DNA of 64,000 nt, taken from positions 1 to 64,000 of the forward strand of contig CAMWTP010000013.1 of assembly GCA_947177165.1 (NCBI GenBank), read 5' to 3'. Of this stretch, positions 9,446 through 16,291 are shown piece after piece. Both the position numbers and the translations under genes were made by a program. The first letter of the stretch is position 1. Each line of letters begins with the position of its first letter. This DNA is from an uncultured Lachnospiraceae bacterium (GTDB lineage Bacteria; Bacillota; Clostridia; Lachnospirales; Lachnospiraceae). Under the pieces are notes generated by a model. That model worked only from the letters and a program-made list of their open reading frames with translations, did not search any database and had not been told where the DNA came from.

Positions 9446-10012
9446 TCACACGTACCTGCCCTTGTATTTTTCTTTTGCTTTTCGGGTGTGTTCGGATATA
9501 AATTCGTATTTCGCGTTCGTATATCCGTCACGGTCATGCTCATATAATTTCCAAAGTGACAGCTTCAGTTTTTCATATGCTTTTGCTATCATTGGATTGT
9601 CATTCATGTAATCTCTAAAATACAATTCGTCATTGCTGCCCCAATATCTCAAGTGTAAATGAAATACTTTCTGGGCATATCCATTTTCCGTGTATCCTTT
9701 ATTAAATGATATGTTTTGTGCAGTTTCTGCCATGCAGATATATCCATTCTGCACTATCAAATCCTTAACTCTGCGGATATCATTTTCTGCCGGTATCTCA
9801 ACAAGAATATCAATAATCGGTTTCGCCCATATATTTTCAATTGCAGTACTTCCTATATGGCTTATTCTCGCTTTTACGCCTGATAAACATACATATAATC
9901 CCTGATACTCCTCACGATACCATGTGTTCCAACTGTCATTATGTTCCGTCAGAAAAATGGGAAACAACTGCCACAATTCTTCCAGTGTCATCTCAGATAA
10001 TTTTTTTGACAT
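9446..10012 (-). CDS. GrpB family nucleotidyltransferase-like protein
   Basis: 188 residues. The core IGSTAIENIWAKPIIDILVEI matches the GrpB/UPF0157 domain of the nucleotidyltransferase fold (GS motif, then the acidic D.L.E metal site). The C-terminal half with HLHLRYWGSNDELYFRDYMN is also typical. Activity is not well established; the domain is also fused to dephospho-CoA kinase in some actinobacteria. Start at the ATG after GGAGG. Part of the three-gene accessory block between oppD and oppF. Confidence 0.88.
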   Translation of the reverse strand: MSKKLSEMTLEELWQLFPIFLTEHNDSWNTWYREEYQGLYVCLSGVKARISHIGSTAIENIWAKPIIDILVEIPAENDIRRVKDLIVQNGYICMAETAQNISFNKGYTENGYAQKVFHLHLRYWGSNDELYFRDYMNDNPMIAKAYEKLKLSLWKLYEHDRDGYTNAKYEFISEHTRKAKEKYKGRYV

Positions 10013-10069
10013 ATGAATCCTCCAGTGTGCCAATACGCGCGAACCAAGGCTCTTATCCAGAATCCCACG

Positions 10070-10534
10070 CTAAATAACTGGAATGTTTCTATCCTTTTTC
10101 ATAACATAGTTTGTGAGAAAAATTCCCTGCCGTTCTACCTGTTGTTCTTTGATGACTCTGTAACCCCTCTTTTCGAAAAAAGGTTTCGCCGTAATAGAAG
10201 CGTGTGTCGTAACGCTCCCCGAAACAACCTGCTCTAACCTGTCACAAATAGCAGTCGCAGTACCGTTTCCCTGATAATCTGCATGAACATACAAACGGTC
10301 AATATAGCCTGTTTTGTCTATATCACCAAATCCTATAATTATGTTATCCTCAAGCGCAACGATGCTGTCATGCGCTTGAAAGGACTTATTCCATTGCTCC
10401 AAATCGATTGTTCCTGATGCCCACACGTCCAACTGCTCTTTTGTGTAATCCCTTGCGTTGACTGTATGAACCGTGTTGTAAAATAACGCTGCCAGCTCTT
10501 TACAATCGTCTGGCTGGTATTCTCTAAGAATCAT
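10070..10534 (-). CDS. GNAT N-acetyltransferase, YafP-like
   Basis: 154 residues. The LYVHADYQGNGTATAICDRL segment is GNAT motif A (acetyl-CoA pyrophosphate loop), and the end (ASITAKPFFEKRGYRVIKEQ, then a TNYVM motif) closely resembles E. coli YafP. The acceptor is unknown. It starts 35 nt upstream of GrpB and stops only 22 nt before the oppD stop side, so in transcription it follows oppD immediately and is probably co-transcribed with it. In E. coli yafP travels with a toxin-antitoxin operon; a YafQ-type pair is also in this island but not adjacent. Confidence 0.92.
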   Translation of the reverse strand: MILREYQPDDCKELAALFYNTVHTVNARDYTKEQLDVWASGTIDLEQWNKSFQAHDSIVALEDNIIIGFGDIDKTGYIDRLYVHADYQGNGTATAICDRLEQVVSGSVTTHASITAKPFFEKRGYRVIKEQQVERQGIFLTNYVMKKDRNIPVI

Positions 10535-10556
10535 TTTTCTACCTTTTAAAATGATA

Positions 10557-11360
10557 TCACCCTATCTTCTCAAGTTTTGGTATCGCGTTGATCAATTCCT
10601 TTGTATAATCTTCCTTCGGGTGATAAAAAATATCCTCTGTTGCTCCGGCCTCCACCATATTCCCATCGTGCATCACAATAATGCGGTGGCACAAACGCTT
10701 CACAAGGCTCAGGTCATGGGATATGAATAACACTGCCATCTTTTTCTCTTTATTAAGCCGCTGCAGGAGCTTCACAATCTGCAGCTGTATCGTCACGTCA
10801 AGCGCAGTCGTCGGCTCATCTGCAATCAGAAGCTTCGGCTCACAGATCATCGCGGAGGCGATCATCACGCGCTGCCGCATACCGCCGGAAAGCTCGTGCG
10901 GATACTTTTTGTACACAAGCTGCGGATTTTCAAGCTCCACATCCTCGAGCGCTTTGATCACGCGCTGATACCGCTCGTCCTTTCCCATCTCCGGCCGATG
11001 GATACGCAGACTTTCTTCCACCTGCCAGCCGATACGCTTCACCGGGTTTAATGATGTCATGGGCTCCTGAAAGACGATGCCAATGTCATTCCCCTGAATC
11101 TGCCGGAGCGCCCCGCGATTCGCATGCAGAAGCTCCTTTCCCTCAAACAGGATTTTTCCCTGCATCTCCATATCATGCCGTCTGAGCAGTCCTGCGATCG
11201 CCATCGCCGTCATGGATTTTCCAGAGCCGGACTCACCGACAATTCCAAGAATTTCTCCCTGCGCAAGCTCCATGTTCAGATGATTCACAACGCGCTCTGG
11301 CACATCATGGTCATGAAACTCTATATTCAGATTTTCTACTTTCAACAATATATTATCCAT
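10557..11360 (-). CDS. oppD: Oligopeptide/dipeptide ABC transporter ATP-binding protein (OppD type)
   Basis: 267-residue ABC ATPase: Walker A GESGSGKSM, Q-loop VFQEPMTSLNP, signature LSGGMRQRV, Walker B LLIADEP, H-loop FISHDLSLV. The C-terminal YTKELINAIPKL fits the OppD/DppD C-terminal extension, although the usual cysteine cluster for an iron-sulfur site is absent. AAGGAG precedes the ATG. It would be expected to follow oppC; instead about 7.5 kb of other genes intervene, and the strand upstream is taken by a divergent methyltransferase. Confidence 0.92.
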   Translation of the reverse strand: MDNILLKVENLNIEFHDHDVPERVVNHLNMELAQGEILGIVGESGSGKSMTAMAIAGLLRRHDMEMQGKILFEGKELLHANRGALRQIQGNDIGIVFQEPMTSLNPVKRIGWQVEESLRIHRPEMGKDERYQRVIKALEDVELENPQLVYKKYPHELSGGMRQRVMIASAMICEPKLLIADEPTTALDVTIQLQIVKLLQRLNKEKKMAVLFISHDLSLVKRLCHRIIVMHDGNMVEAGATEDIFYHPKEDYTKELINAIPKLEKIG

Positions 11361-11445
11361 CGGTCTCCTTCGCTTTCACACTGATATGCCTTTTATTCTA
11401 ACACAGCACCTTTAAAAAATCCAGTAAAAGCGTGAATTTGCCGCG

Positions 11446-11474
11446 TTGCCATGATTTGTCGCCTGTGATATAAT
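11446..11474 (+). promoter_or_regulatory. Sigma-A promoter of the methyltransferase
   Basis: TTGCCA (11446-11451), 17-nt spacer, TATAAT (11469-11474), about 100 nt before the methyltransferase ATG. A related 39-nt stretch recurs at 13783-13821. Confidence 0.65.
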
Positions 11475-11575
11475 GAAGTCGTTTCCCCGCGCCGCCAATT
11501 CCTTATGCGGCCGTCGGAAGCAGAAAATACTTTAGCCGTTTTTATCAACATGATTCAGGAAAGGAGCTGTAAAGT

Positions 11576-12268
11576 ATGCGGGAAATCATTAATCAATGGG
11601 ATAATGCTGCACTCAGATTTACGGAAGCGCAGGAAAAATCAGAGTTTGCGGAGAGCAATAAACGTGTTGTCAAGAACAGATTTGGGCATTTTAATGGCGA
11701 AAAAATATTAGATCTCGGGTGCGGATATGGTTTTTATACCGATTATTTCAGAAGTATCGGGGCGAATGCAATTGGAATTGACGGCTCCGAAAAAATGATT
11801 GAAATCGCTGCAGAACGATATCCTTTGACTGAATTTCATGTCATGGATATCATGAAACCGTTAGCCTTCGAAAACCATCAGTTTGATATTGTATTCTCCA
11901 ATCAGGTGTTTATGGACATTGAAAATATTGATATTGTTTTTTCAGAATGTAACAGAATCCTCAAAACGGGAGGAATTTTGTATTATTCGATTGTTCATCC
12001 TGCATTTTATGACTGTCACTGGCTGGGAGATGAGAATGGTTTTCGATACGCCAAGTCAATCGAAAAATACATCCATTGTTATCAATTCAAAAATGACTTC
12101 TGGGGTGAGACAGAACATTTCCACCGCCCATTATCTTACTATTTAAATACTGCATCAAACAATGGATTTTGCTTGGTACAATCCTGTGAGCCAGTTTCAT
12201 ATGATGGCATAACGAAAAACAGTGACTTACCTCTGTTTTTCTTTGCAGAATATCGGAAAGCGGAATAG
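11576..12268 (+). CDS. Class I SAM-dependent methyltransferase
   Basis: 230 residues. Motif I ILDLGCGYGFYTDYF binds SAM; the acidic residue GIDGSEKM follows, then FDIVFSNQVFMDI (post-motif II) and ILKTGGILYYSI. The fold is the UbiE/Methyltransf_11 type; the substrate is not evident. AAAGGAG precedes the ATG. It is one of only two plus-strand genes in the window, with its own promoter and terminator, and sits divergently from oppD inside the accessory block. It behaves as an independent transcription unit, probably acquired. Confidence 0.93.
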   Translation: MREIINQWDNAALRFTEAQEKSEFAESNKRVVKNRFGHFNGEKILDLGCGYGFYTDYFRSIGANAIGIDGSEKMIEIAAERYPLTEFHVMDIMKPLAFENHQFDIVFSNQVFMDIENIDIVFSECNRILKTGGILYYSIVHPAFYDCHWLGDENGFRYAKSIEKYIHCYQFKNDFWGETEHFHRPLSYYLNTASNNGFCLVQSCEPVSYDGITKNSDLPLFFFAEYRKAE

Positions 12269-12270
12269 CA

Positions 12271-12308
12271 AAGCAGGCAGCGCTCCAAACGTGGAGAACT
12301 GCCTGCTT
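12271..12308. terminator. Bidirectional hairpin terminator H1
   Basis: 10-bp outer stem AAGCAGGCAG/CTGCCTGCTT with an inner CTCCA-aacg-TGGAG stem, just after the methyltransferase stop. First of three related CAGGCAG...CTGCCTG hairpins within 1.6 kb. Confidence 0.7.
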
Positions 12309-12425
12309 AAATTTTCTTCTTTTACTGTCTTTCGAATTTATTATAATCAAACTCATAAATTTCCACTTTTTCTCTTTGATGTCAGCAATCCAGAATTCGT
12401 AAATTTCCTGTTGACAATATTGCCA
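12309..12425 (-). pseudogene. Relic of an Uma2 gene (C-terminal part)
   Basis: About 85-115 bp are nearly identical to the C-terminal coding part of the intact Uma2 gene at 13199-13714: shared blocks include CTCATAAATTTCCACTTTT and CAATCCAGAATTCGT, then AATTTCCTGTTGACAATA. The relic has lost one base in an A-run, lost about 20 bp inside, and has stop codons, so it cannot make the protein. Like the intact copy it abuts a CAGGCAG hairpin at its 3' end, which suggests duplication of a unit consisting of the hairpin and the gene end. The rest of the 307-bp gap between the methyltransferase and yafQ holds nothing else that I recognise. Confidence 0.75.
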
Positions 12426-12575
12426 TCTTTCAATCTAACATACGAAACATATTCCGAATTCAATACACCTGCTATTGTCTCAAGTTCTGAATTTATCGGC
12501 TATATCCTTTTGATGACATTTCAGAAAAAGCCAATGCCATATCAATTTTCTGTTGTATTGTAATCTTTACCCCCC

Positions 12576-12848
12576 CTATTCATCAAATAAATCTGAATGT
12601 GTCCCCGTCCTGAAAAGTTCCAAATATTCACCATTATAGCGGTAAATCAATAACCAATTCGGCGCAATATGACATTCTTTAAAACCTTTATAATCCCCTT
12701 TTAAATCGTGATCCTGATTCTTTATCGGTAATACTGCCGGAATTGCTAATGTACCCACAACAGATTTTAACAAATTCATATTGAGCCCACGTTTGACACA
12801 TCTTTTATAATCTTTCTTAAACTGTCCAGAATCTTTTACTTTTAACAT
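12576..12848 (-). CDS. yafQ: YafQ-family type II toxin (mRNA interferase)
   Basis: 90 residues with the RelE/YafQ fold signature: SGQFKKDYKRCVKRG at the N-terminus, DHDLKGDYKGFKECHIAP, WLLIYRY and the C-terminal LFRTGTHSDLF. His and Asp residues at the positions used for ribosome-dependent mRNA cleavage by YafQ are present (DHDLKG, ECHIAP, GTHSDLF). The antitoxin gene ends 2 nt upstream, the usual antitoxin-first order. It lies in the accessory island within the split opp locus. Confidence 0.93.
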   Translation of the reverse strand: MLKVKDSGQFKKDYKRCVKRGLNMNLLKSVVGTLAIPAVLPIKNQDHDLKGDYKGFKECHIAPNWLLIYRYNGEYLELFRTGTHSDLFDE

Positions 12849-12850
12849 AG

Positions 12851-13057
12851 CTATTCCTCCAGACTAGCCCATAATTCATCAAGTGTATCGAAACATTCGC
12901 CTCCGCCGTCTTCCAATTCTTTCATAGCTGCTAATGTTTCAGCATTTGGTTTTACACCTTCCCCTTCGGTCATACCCTGTAAATAAGCCACTACATAACC
13001 TATTTTGTAATCAGGTACAGCATCTAAAAGCTGATATACTTTTTCTCTATCGCTCAT
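12851..13057 (-). CDS. Antitoxin partner of YafQ, atypical N-terminus
   Basis: 68 residues, immediately upstream of the toxin. The C-terminal half (PNAETLAAMKELEDGG, then FDTLDELWASLEE) matches the toxin-wrapping tail of RelB/DinJ antitoxins. The N-terminal half (REKVYQLLDAVPDYKIGYVV) is not a recognisable ribbon-helix-helix; it resembles a small helical domain seen in other Firmicutes antitoxins. Start chosen at the ATG with GAGGG 8 nt upstream. Autoregulation is expected for the family, but no operator is obvious. Confidence 0.85.
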   Translation of the reverse strand: MSDREKVYQLLDAVPDYKIGYVVAYLQGMTEGEGVKPNAETLAAMKELEDGGGECFDTLDELWASLEE

Positions 13058-13142
13058 ATACAAAACCCTCTTTCATATTACTATATATATTATGCAATAT
13101 TCCCGATTTATTCAAGCTTTTTTCAAACATGCTCTGGCAATG

Positions 13143-13193
13143 CAGGCAGCAATCCCTATGGGAATAAAACAGCACAAGGAATAAGCCTGCCTG
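13143..13193. terminator. Hairpin H2, CAGGCAG family
   Basis: CAGGCAG (13143-13149) pairs with CTGCCTG (13187-13193). Inside is TCCCTATGGGA, which is shared with H3. It sits 6 nt beyond the Uma2 stop and before the antitoxin gene, so it probably terminates Uma2 transcripts. Compared with H3 it has about 20 extra nt in the right arm. Confidence 0.5.
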
Positions 13194-13198
13194 TCTCC

Positions 13199-13714
13199 TT
13201 AAATATCCACTTCATCAAACAAATCATCGAATGTAATTTTAACATTCGGAAAATGAATTATTTTTAATTCCTCTTTATTTTCTTCTCTTACTGTTTTCCA
13301 TAAATAATATTCCGGTTTTCCGGATTCAATATAATCAAGCTCATAAATTTCCACTTTTTTCTCTTTGATGTCAACAATCCAGAATTCGTCAATTTCCTGT
13401 TGACAATACAAGTCCATTTTTTCACCGCGATCATATTTTTCAGTTGATGCACTTAAAACTTCCATTACAAAACGCGGTGCATCAATAAACGTATTCCCTC
13501 TGCGCGATCTGGTACGGCAATTGATAGACGCATCTGGAATAACTGTCTTACTTTCCCCATCTTCTGTTTTGAATCGATATTGTACATTGTCAGAAAATAC
13601 ATAACATGTGCTATTTTTCAATTGCTTCCGTACCGCAGCAACAAAATTTACAATGACTGCCGAATGTTCTGGACTTGCACCTGCCATATCTGTTATCCGT
13701 AAATCCAAATCCAT
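13199..13714 (-). CDS. Uma2 family protein (DUF820, PD-(D/E)XK-like)
   Basis: 171 residues from MDLDLRITDMAG behind a GGAGGG site; the open frame extends upstream without support. The family has a restriction-endonuclease-like fold. Visible elements are VIPDASINC (PD motif region), APRFVMEVLSAST with the E.LS motif, KMDLYCQQEIDEFWIVD and VEIYELD. Biological role is unknown; such genes are very abundant in cyanobacteria and sporadic in Clostridia. It lies beside a broken second copy and a toxin-antitoxin pair. Confidence 0.88.
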   Translation of the reverse strand: MDLDLRITDMAGASPEHSAVIVNFVAAVRKQLKNSTCYVFSDNVQYRFKTEDGESKTVIPDASINCRTRSRRGNTFIDAPRFVMEVLSASTEKYDRGEKMDLYCQQEIDEFWIVDIKEKKVEIYELDYIESGKPEYYLWKTVREENKEELKIIHFPNVKITFDDLFDEVDI

Positions 13715-13785
13715 TTCTATCCCTCCTCGTTTCATTATATCAGACTTCCAGACTATTTCAAGCATCTTGCAAATCTGACAACGCG

Positions 13786-13814
13786 TTGCCAAGAATCGAT
13801 GTCCGTGATACAAT
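13786..13814 (+). promoter_or_regulatory. Orphan sigma-A-like promoter
   Basis: TTGCCA (13786-13791), 17-nt spacer, TACAAT (13809-13814), related along about 39 nt to the methyltransferase promoter at 11446-11474. No gene follows: hairpin H3 starts 16 nt downstream. It may be a relic left by loss of a gene or may drive a very short RNA. Confidence 0.45.
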
Positions 13815-13829
13815 TGAAGTCAAGAATTA

Positions 13830-13865
13830 AAACAGGCAGCATTCCCTATGGGAAACTGCCTGTTT
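13830..13865. terminator. Hairpin H3, CAGGCAG family
   Basis: AAACAGGCAG (13830-13839) pairs with CTGCCTGTTT (13856-13865), with inner TTCCC-tat-GGGAA. An almost fully paired hairpin with T-rich flanks on both strands, between the DUF4097 stop and the Uma2 start. Confidence 0.7.
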
Positions 13866-13908
13866 CAAAAGTCATCGCCGGACATCACAAAGGATAAAAG
13901 GCGCACAA

Positions 13909-14703
13909 TCAGTACGTCAGCTCAATACTGCCCATACTTGTATCGATTTCAAGCTCTCCGTCTTTACCTGACTGATGATACTTCGTGCCTTCACTGCGGT
14001 TGTTGACATGCACGCTGCCAAGATCAGCCTCCAGCTCGATATCATATCCGTCAAGATCCTGCGCCGCATCAACCTTTACACCGCCCATCGATGCCGTAAT
14101 GCTCAGGTCTCCAAAGGTACAGGTCTTCAGCTCAATCTCACCCATATCATTGTTCATCTCCGCCTTGCCGAGACTGGTATCTCTGACGGAAATCTCGCCC
14201 AGGTTGGTAGTCAGATCCGATTCGTCAAAGCTGCACTTTTTTAAGGTACAATTTCCCAAATTGCTCAAAAGCTCACACTCCGATGCGGATATCCCTTCTA
14301 ACTGGATATTTCCCAAAGCCGTATGCACATCGATTTTATTCATCGCTGTCTGCTCCGGTATCGTCAGCGTCAGGCTGCACTGTGAATTATTGACTCCCCA
14401 TTTCTGATTCCAGTACGATCTCTGCTTTATGGTGAGCGTCCCATTCTTTACCTCATACACGGGCTCCAGTCCCTCTGAGTACTCACAGCTCAGATAGAAT
14501 TGCTCCCCCGCTGTGATCGTCACATCCATCAGGTTTGCATCCACATTGAGCGTATCAAACGCTTCCAGATCTGAGTCTGCAGTTGTCGTTCCCCCATGCC
14601 CAAATAAACCCATTCCATGTCTGAAAACATGAAAAAATGTACCGCCAGTCACACAGCAGACTGTTATGATCGTAATAATCGTAATCCATACACTTCTCTT
14701 CAT
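13909..14703 (-). CDS. DUF4097 family beta-helix-like protein, membrane anchored
   Basis: 264 residues. Residues about 5-28 form one hydrophobic segment (ITIITIITVCCVTGGTFF), followed by a repetitive beta-strand domain of DUF4097 type with short blocks such as NVDANLMDVTITAG, LGNIQLEGI, MGEIELKTC and MGSIELTY. It is probably anchored with the repeat domain outside. DUF4097 genes are commonly encoded after a PadR regulator and a HAAS (DUF1700-like) membrane protein, as here. Function is unknown; an envelope-stress or adhesin-like role has been suggested for relatives but not proven. Confidence 0.88.
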   Translation of the reverse strand: MKRSVWITIITIITVCCVTGGTFFHVFRHGMGLFGHGGTTTADSDLEAFDTLNVDANLMDVTITAGEQFYLSCEYSEGLEPVYEVKNGTLTIKQRSYWNQKWGVNNSQCSLTLTIPEQTAMNKIDVHTALGNIQLEGISASECELLSNLGNCTLKKCSFDESDLTTNLGEISVRDTSLGKAEMNNDMGEIELKTCTFGDLSITASMGGVKVDAAQDLDGYDIELEADLGSVHVNNRSEGTKYHQSGKDGELEIDTSMGSIELTY

Positions 14704-14718
14704 TTTAATGACTCCTCC

Positions 14719-15684
14719 TTATAACGCTCTGAGCATCTGCTGCACCAGCGCCGCAATCACCCACACAATCCATGTAATGTGCCAGTCAAAGCTCAGAAAG
14801 CTCCAGCACAGATAGATACAGGTCACTGTCGGCCAATAAACTGACATAATCTGTGATATCGTCTCGTTTTTGTAAGTCACCTGCTTCTGCGACGGCACAA
14901 AACCGCCCCCTACAGTGCCCCTCTTATTTAGCGAAAGAATTGTCGTATACCCTGCGTTCACATTCCCTGCCACCACAAACAGAAACACACCAATCGCGAC
15001 AAGCACAAACATTCCCGCTGCACCAAAGCCGCGGCTCCATCCAAACAGACTGTCTAAAATGACGACTGGCAGCACACTCAGTATACACAGAATGACACCG
15101 ATCGTGATCATCATCGCGTGCGTCACGCGAAAGCTCTCCCTCTGGTTATGCACGTATCCCGCCGTCGCAAAATCGATACTGCACGCCTGTTCCTTGAGAA
15201 ACTTCCATTTTCCCATGACAAAACCAGAAAACAGAAACAAACCGACCGCAGCCGCAATGGATAAAAACATAAAACTTATGCCAAAGACACCCCTGGCACG
15301 CCAGCCTCCACCTAAATTCACGAGATATCCGCTGCAGCTGACAATGCACAGAAACACACCGAGCGCAATCGTGTACGCCGAGCGTGTTTTGTCATGGAGA
15401 TAATCCTTGACCTCTGTAAGCGCAACGGTTCTGATATTGCTGTCCGCTCCCTTACTCTCCTGTATCACAATATTTTTGATGCCCAGCTCCTCTGCAAGCT
15501 CATCAAGATTTCCAAACTCGGAGATTACAATGCCGACTGCTTCGTTCTCGTTCCTTCCATCTCCAATTAGTTCTGTGTATTTGTCCTCCATCATCTGCCA
15601 TAATTCATCTTTTGCCTTCTGCACTTCCAATGTGCTGGGCAGCTTGGCAAACATTGTCTCCAGATAATTTCTGATTGTCTCCAT
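14719..15684 (-). CDS. HAAS/permease-prefix-domain membrane protein (DUF1700-like)
   Basis: 321 residues from METIRNYLETMFAKLP. Residues 1-80 form the helical HAAS or permease-prefix domain (KDELWQMMEDKYTELIGDGR, then EAVGIVISEFGNLDELAEEL). About six hydrophobic segments follow, for instance SAYTIALGVFLCIVSCSGYL and the closing WHITWIVWVIAALVQQML. It begins 4 nt after the padR stop, so it is translationally coupled, and is followed by the DUF4097 gene. The trio is a recurrent Firmicutes operon with a PadR switch controlling two envelope proteins. Confidence 0.88.
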   Translation of the reverse strand: METIRNYLETMFAKLPSTLEVQKAKDELWQMMEDKYTELIGDGRNENEAVGIVISEFGNLDELAEELGIKNIVIQESKGADSNIRTVALTEVKDYLHDKTRSAYTIALGVFLCIVSCSGYLVNLGGGWRARGVFGISFMFLSIAAAVGLFLFSGFVMGKWKFLKEQACSIDFATAGYVHNQRESFRVTHAMMITIGVILCILSVLPVVILDSLFGWSRGFGAAGMFVLVAIGVFLFVVAGNVNAGYTTILSLNKRGTVGGGFVPSQKQVTYKNETISQIMSVYWPTVTCIYLCWSFLSFDWHITWIVWVIAALVQQMLRAL

Positions 15685-15688
15685 CCTC

Positions 15689-16027
15689 TCACGCACCTTC
15701 CTTAATAAACTTTTCCACAACTTCCTTTGTCAGTGTCCACTCTGCACACTTCTCACGGTAATACTGCCTGCCCTGTTCTGTGATCCTGTAATACGTCCTT
15801 CTCTTTCCGCTGATGGTAACATTCTCGGAATAGGACTCGACAAAACCGTTTTTTTCCAGCCGGGTAAAAGCAGAATAAAGTGTTGTCTCCTTGATCACAT
15901 ACTTTTCTTCCGACAGACTCTTGATCTGTTTCGAAATCTCATATCCATACGACGGCGAATCCCACAACAGATACAGAATCATCGTGTCATTGTACCCGCG
16001 TATGATATCGCTGCTGATACTGCTCAT
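15689..16027 (-). CDS. PadR family transcriptional regulator
   Basis: 112 residues. The winged-helix PadR core is clear: GYNDTMILYLLWDSPSYGYEI, KETTLYSAFTRLEKNGFVES, GKRRTYYRITEQGRQYY. It starts with an ATG behind GGAAGGAG. It is the first gene of the padR-HAAS-DUF4097 operon, and PadR proteins usually repress their own operon; a dyad lies directly downstream of the predicted -10 box. The ligand is unknown. Confidence 0.94.
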   Translation of the reverse strand: MSSISSDIIRGYNDTMILYLLWDSPSYGYEISKQIKSLSEEKYVIKETTLYSAFTRLEKNGFVESYSENVTISGKRRTYYRITEQGRQYYREKCAEWTLTKEVVEKFIKEGA

Positions 16028-16056
16028 GTAATGATCACTCCTTCCTACGACAGGCA

Positions 16057-16122
16057 ATACTATGTCTATCGTTGCTACTATTGTCGTAGTATAAGATTAA
16101 CACAAAAATGATGCCCTGTCAA
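16057..16122 (-). promoter_or_regulatory. Promoter and candidate operator of the padR operon
   Basis: On the minus strand TTGACA (16117-16122), 17-nt spacer, TAATCT (16094-16099). Just downstream are nested inverted repeats: ATACTA (16057-16062) with TAGTAT (16087-16092), and TACTA (16076-16080) with TAGTA (16087-16091). Placement over the transcription start fits autorepression by PadR, which is an inference. Confidence 0.6.
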
Positions 16123-16291
16123 CCGAAAAACGACCTTTTCCATATTGGCTGCGTGACCTGCAAGCCCTCTTCATGGCATATTCCGCCTGCATGGATTACG
16201 GCCAGAAGTGCAAAAAAAGCAGAAAAATAACTTAAAAATAAGTTACTTTCCCGCTCTTCGATTGTTCAATGATTCACTGTACAATCCCCAA

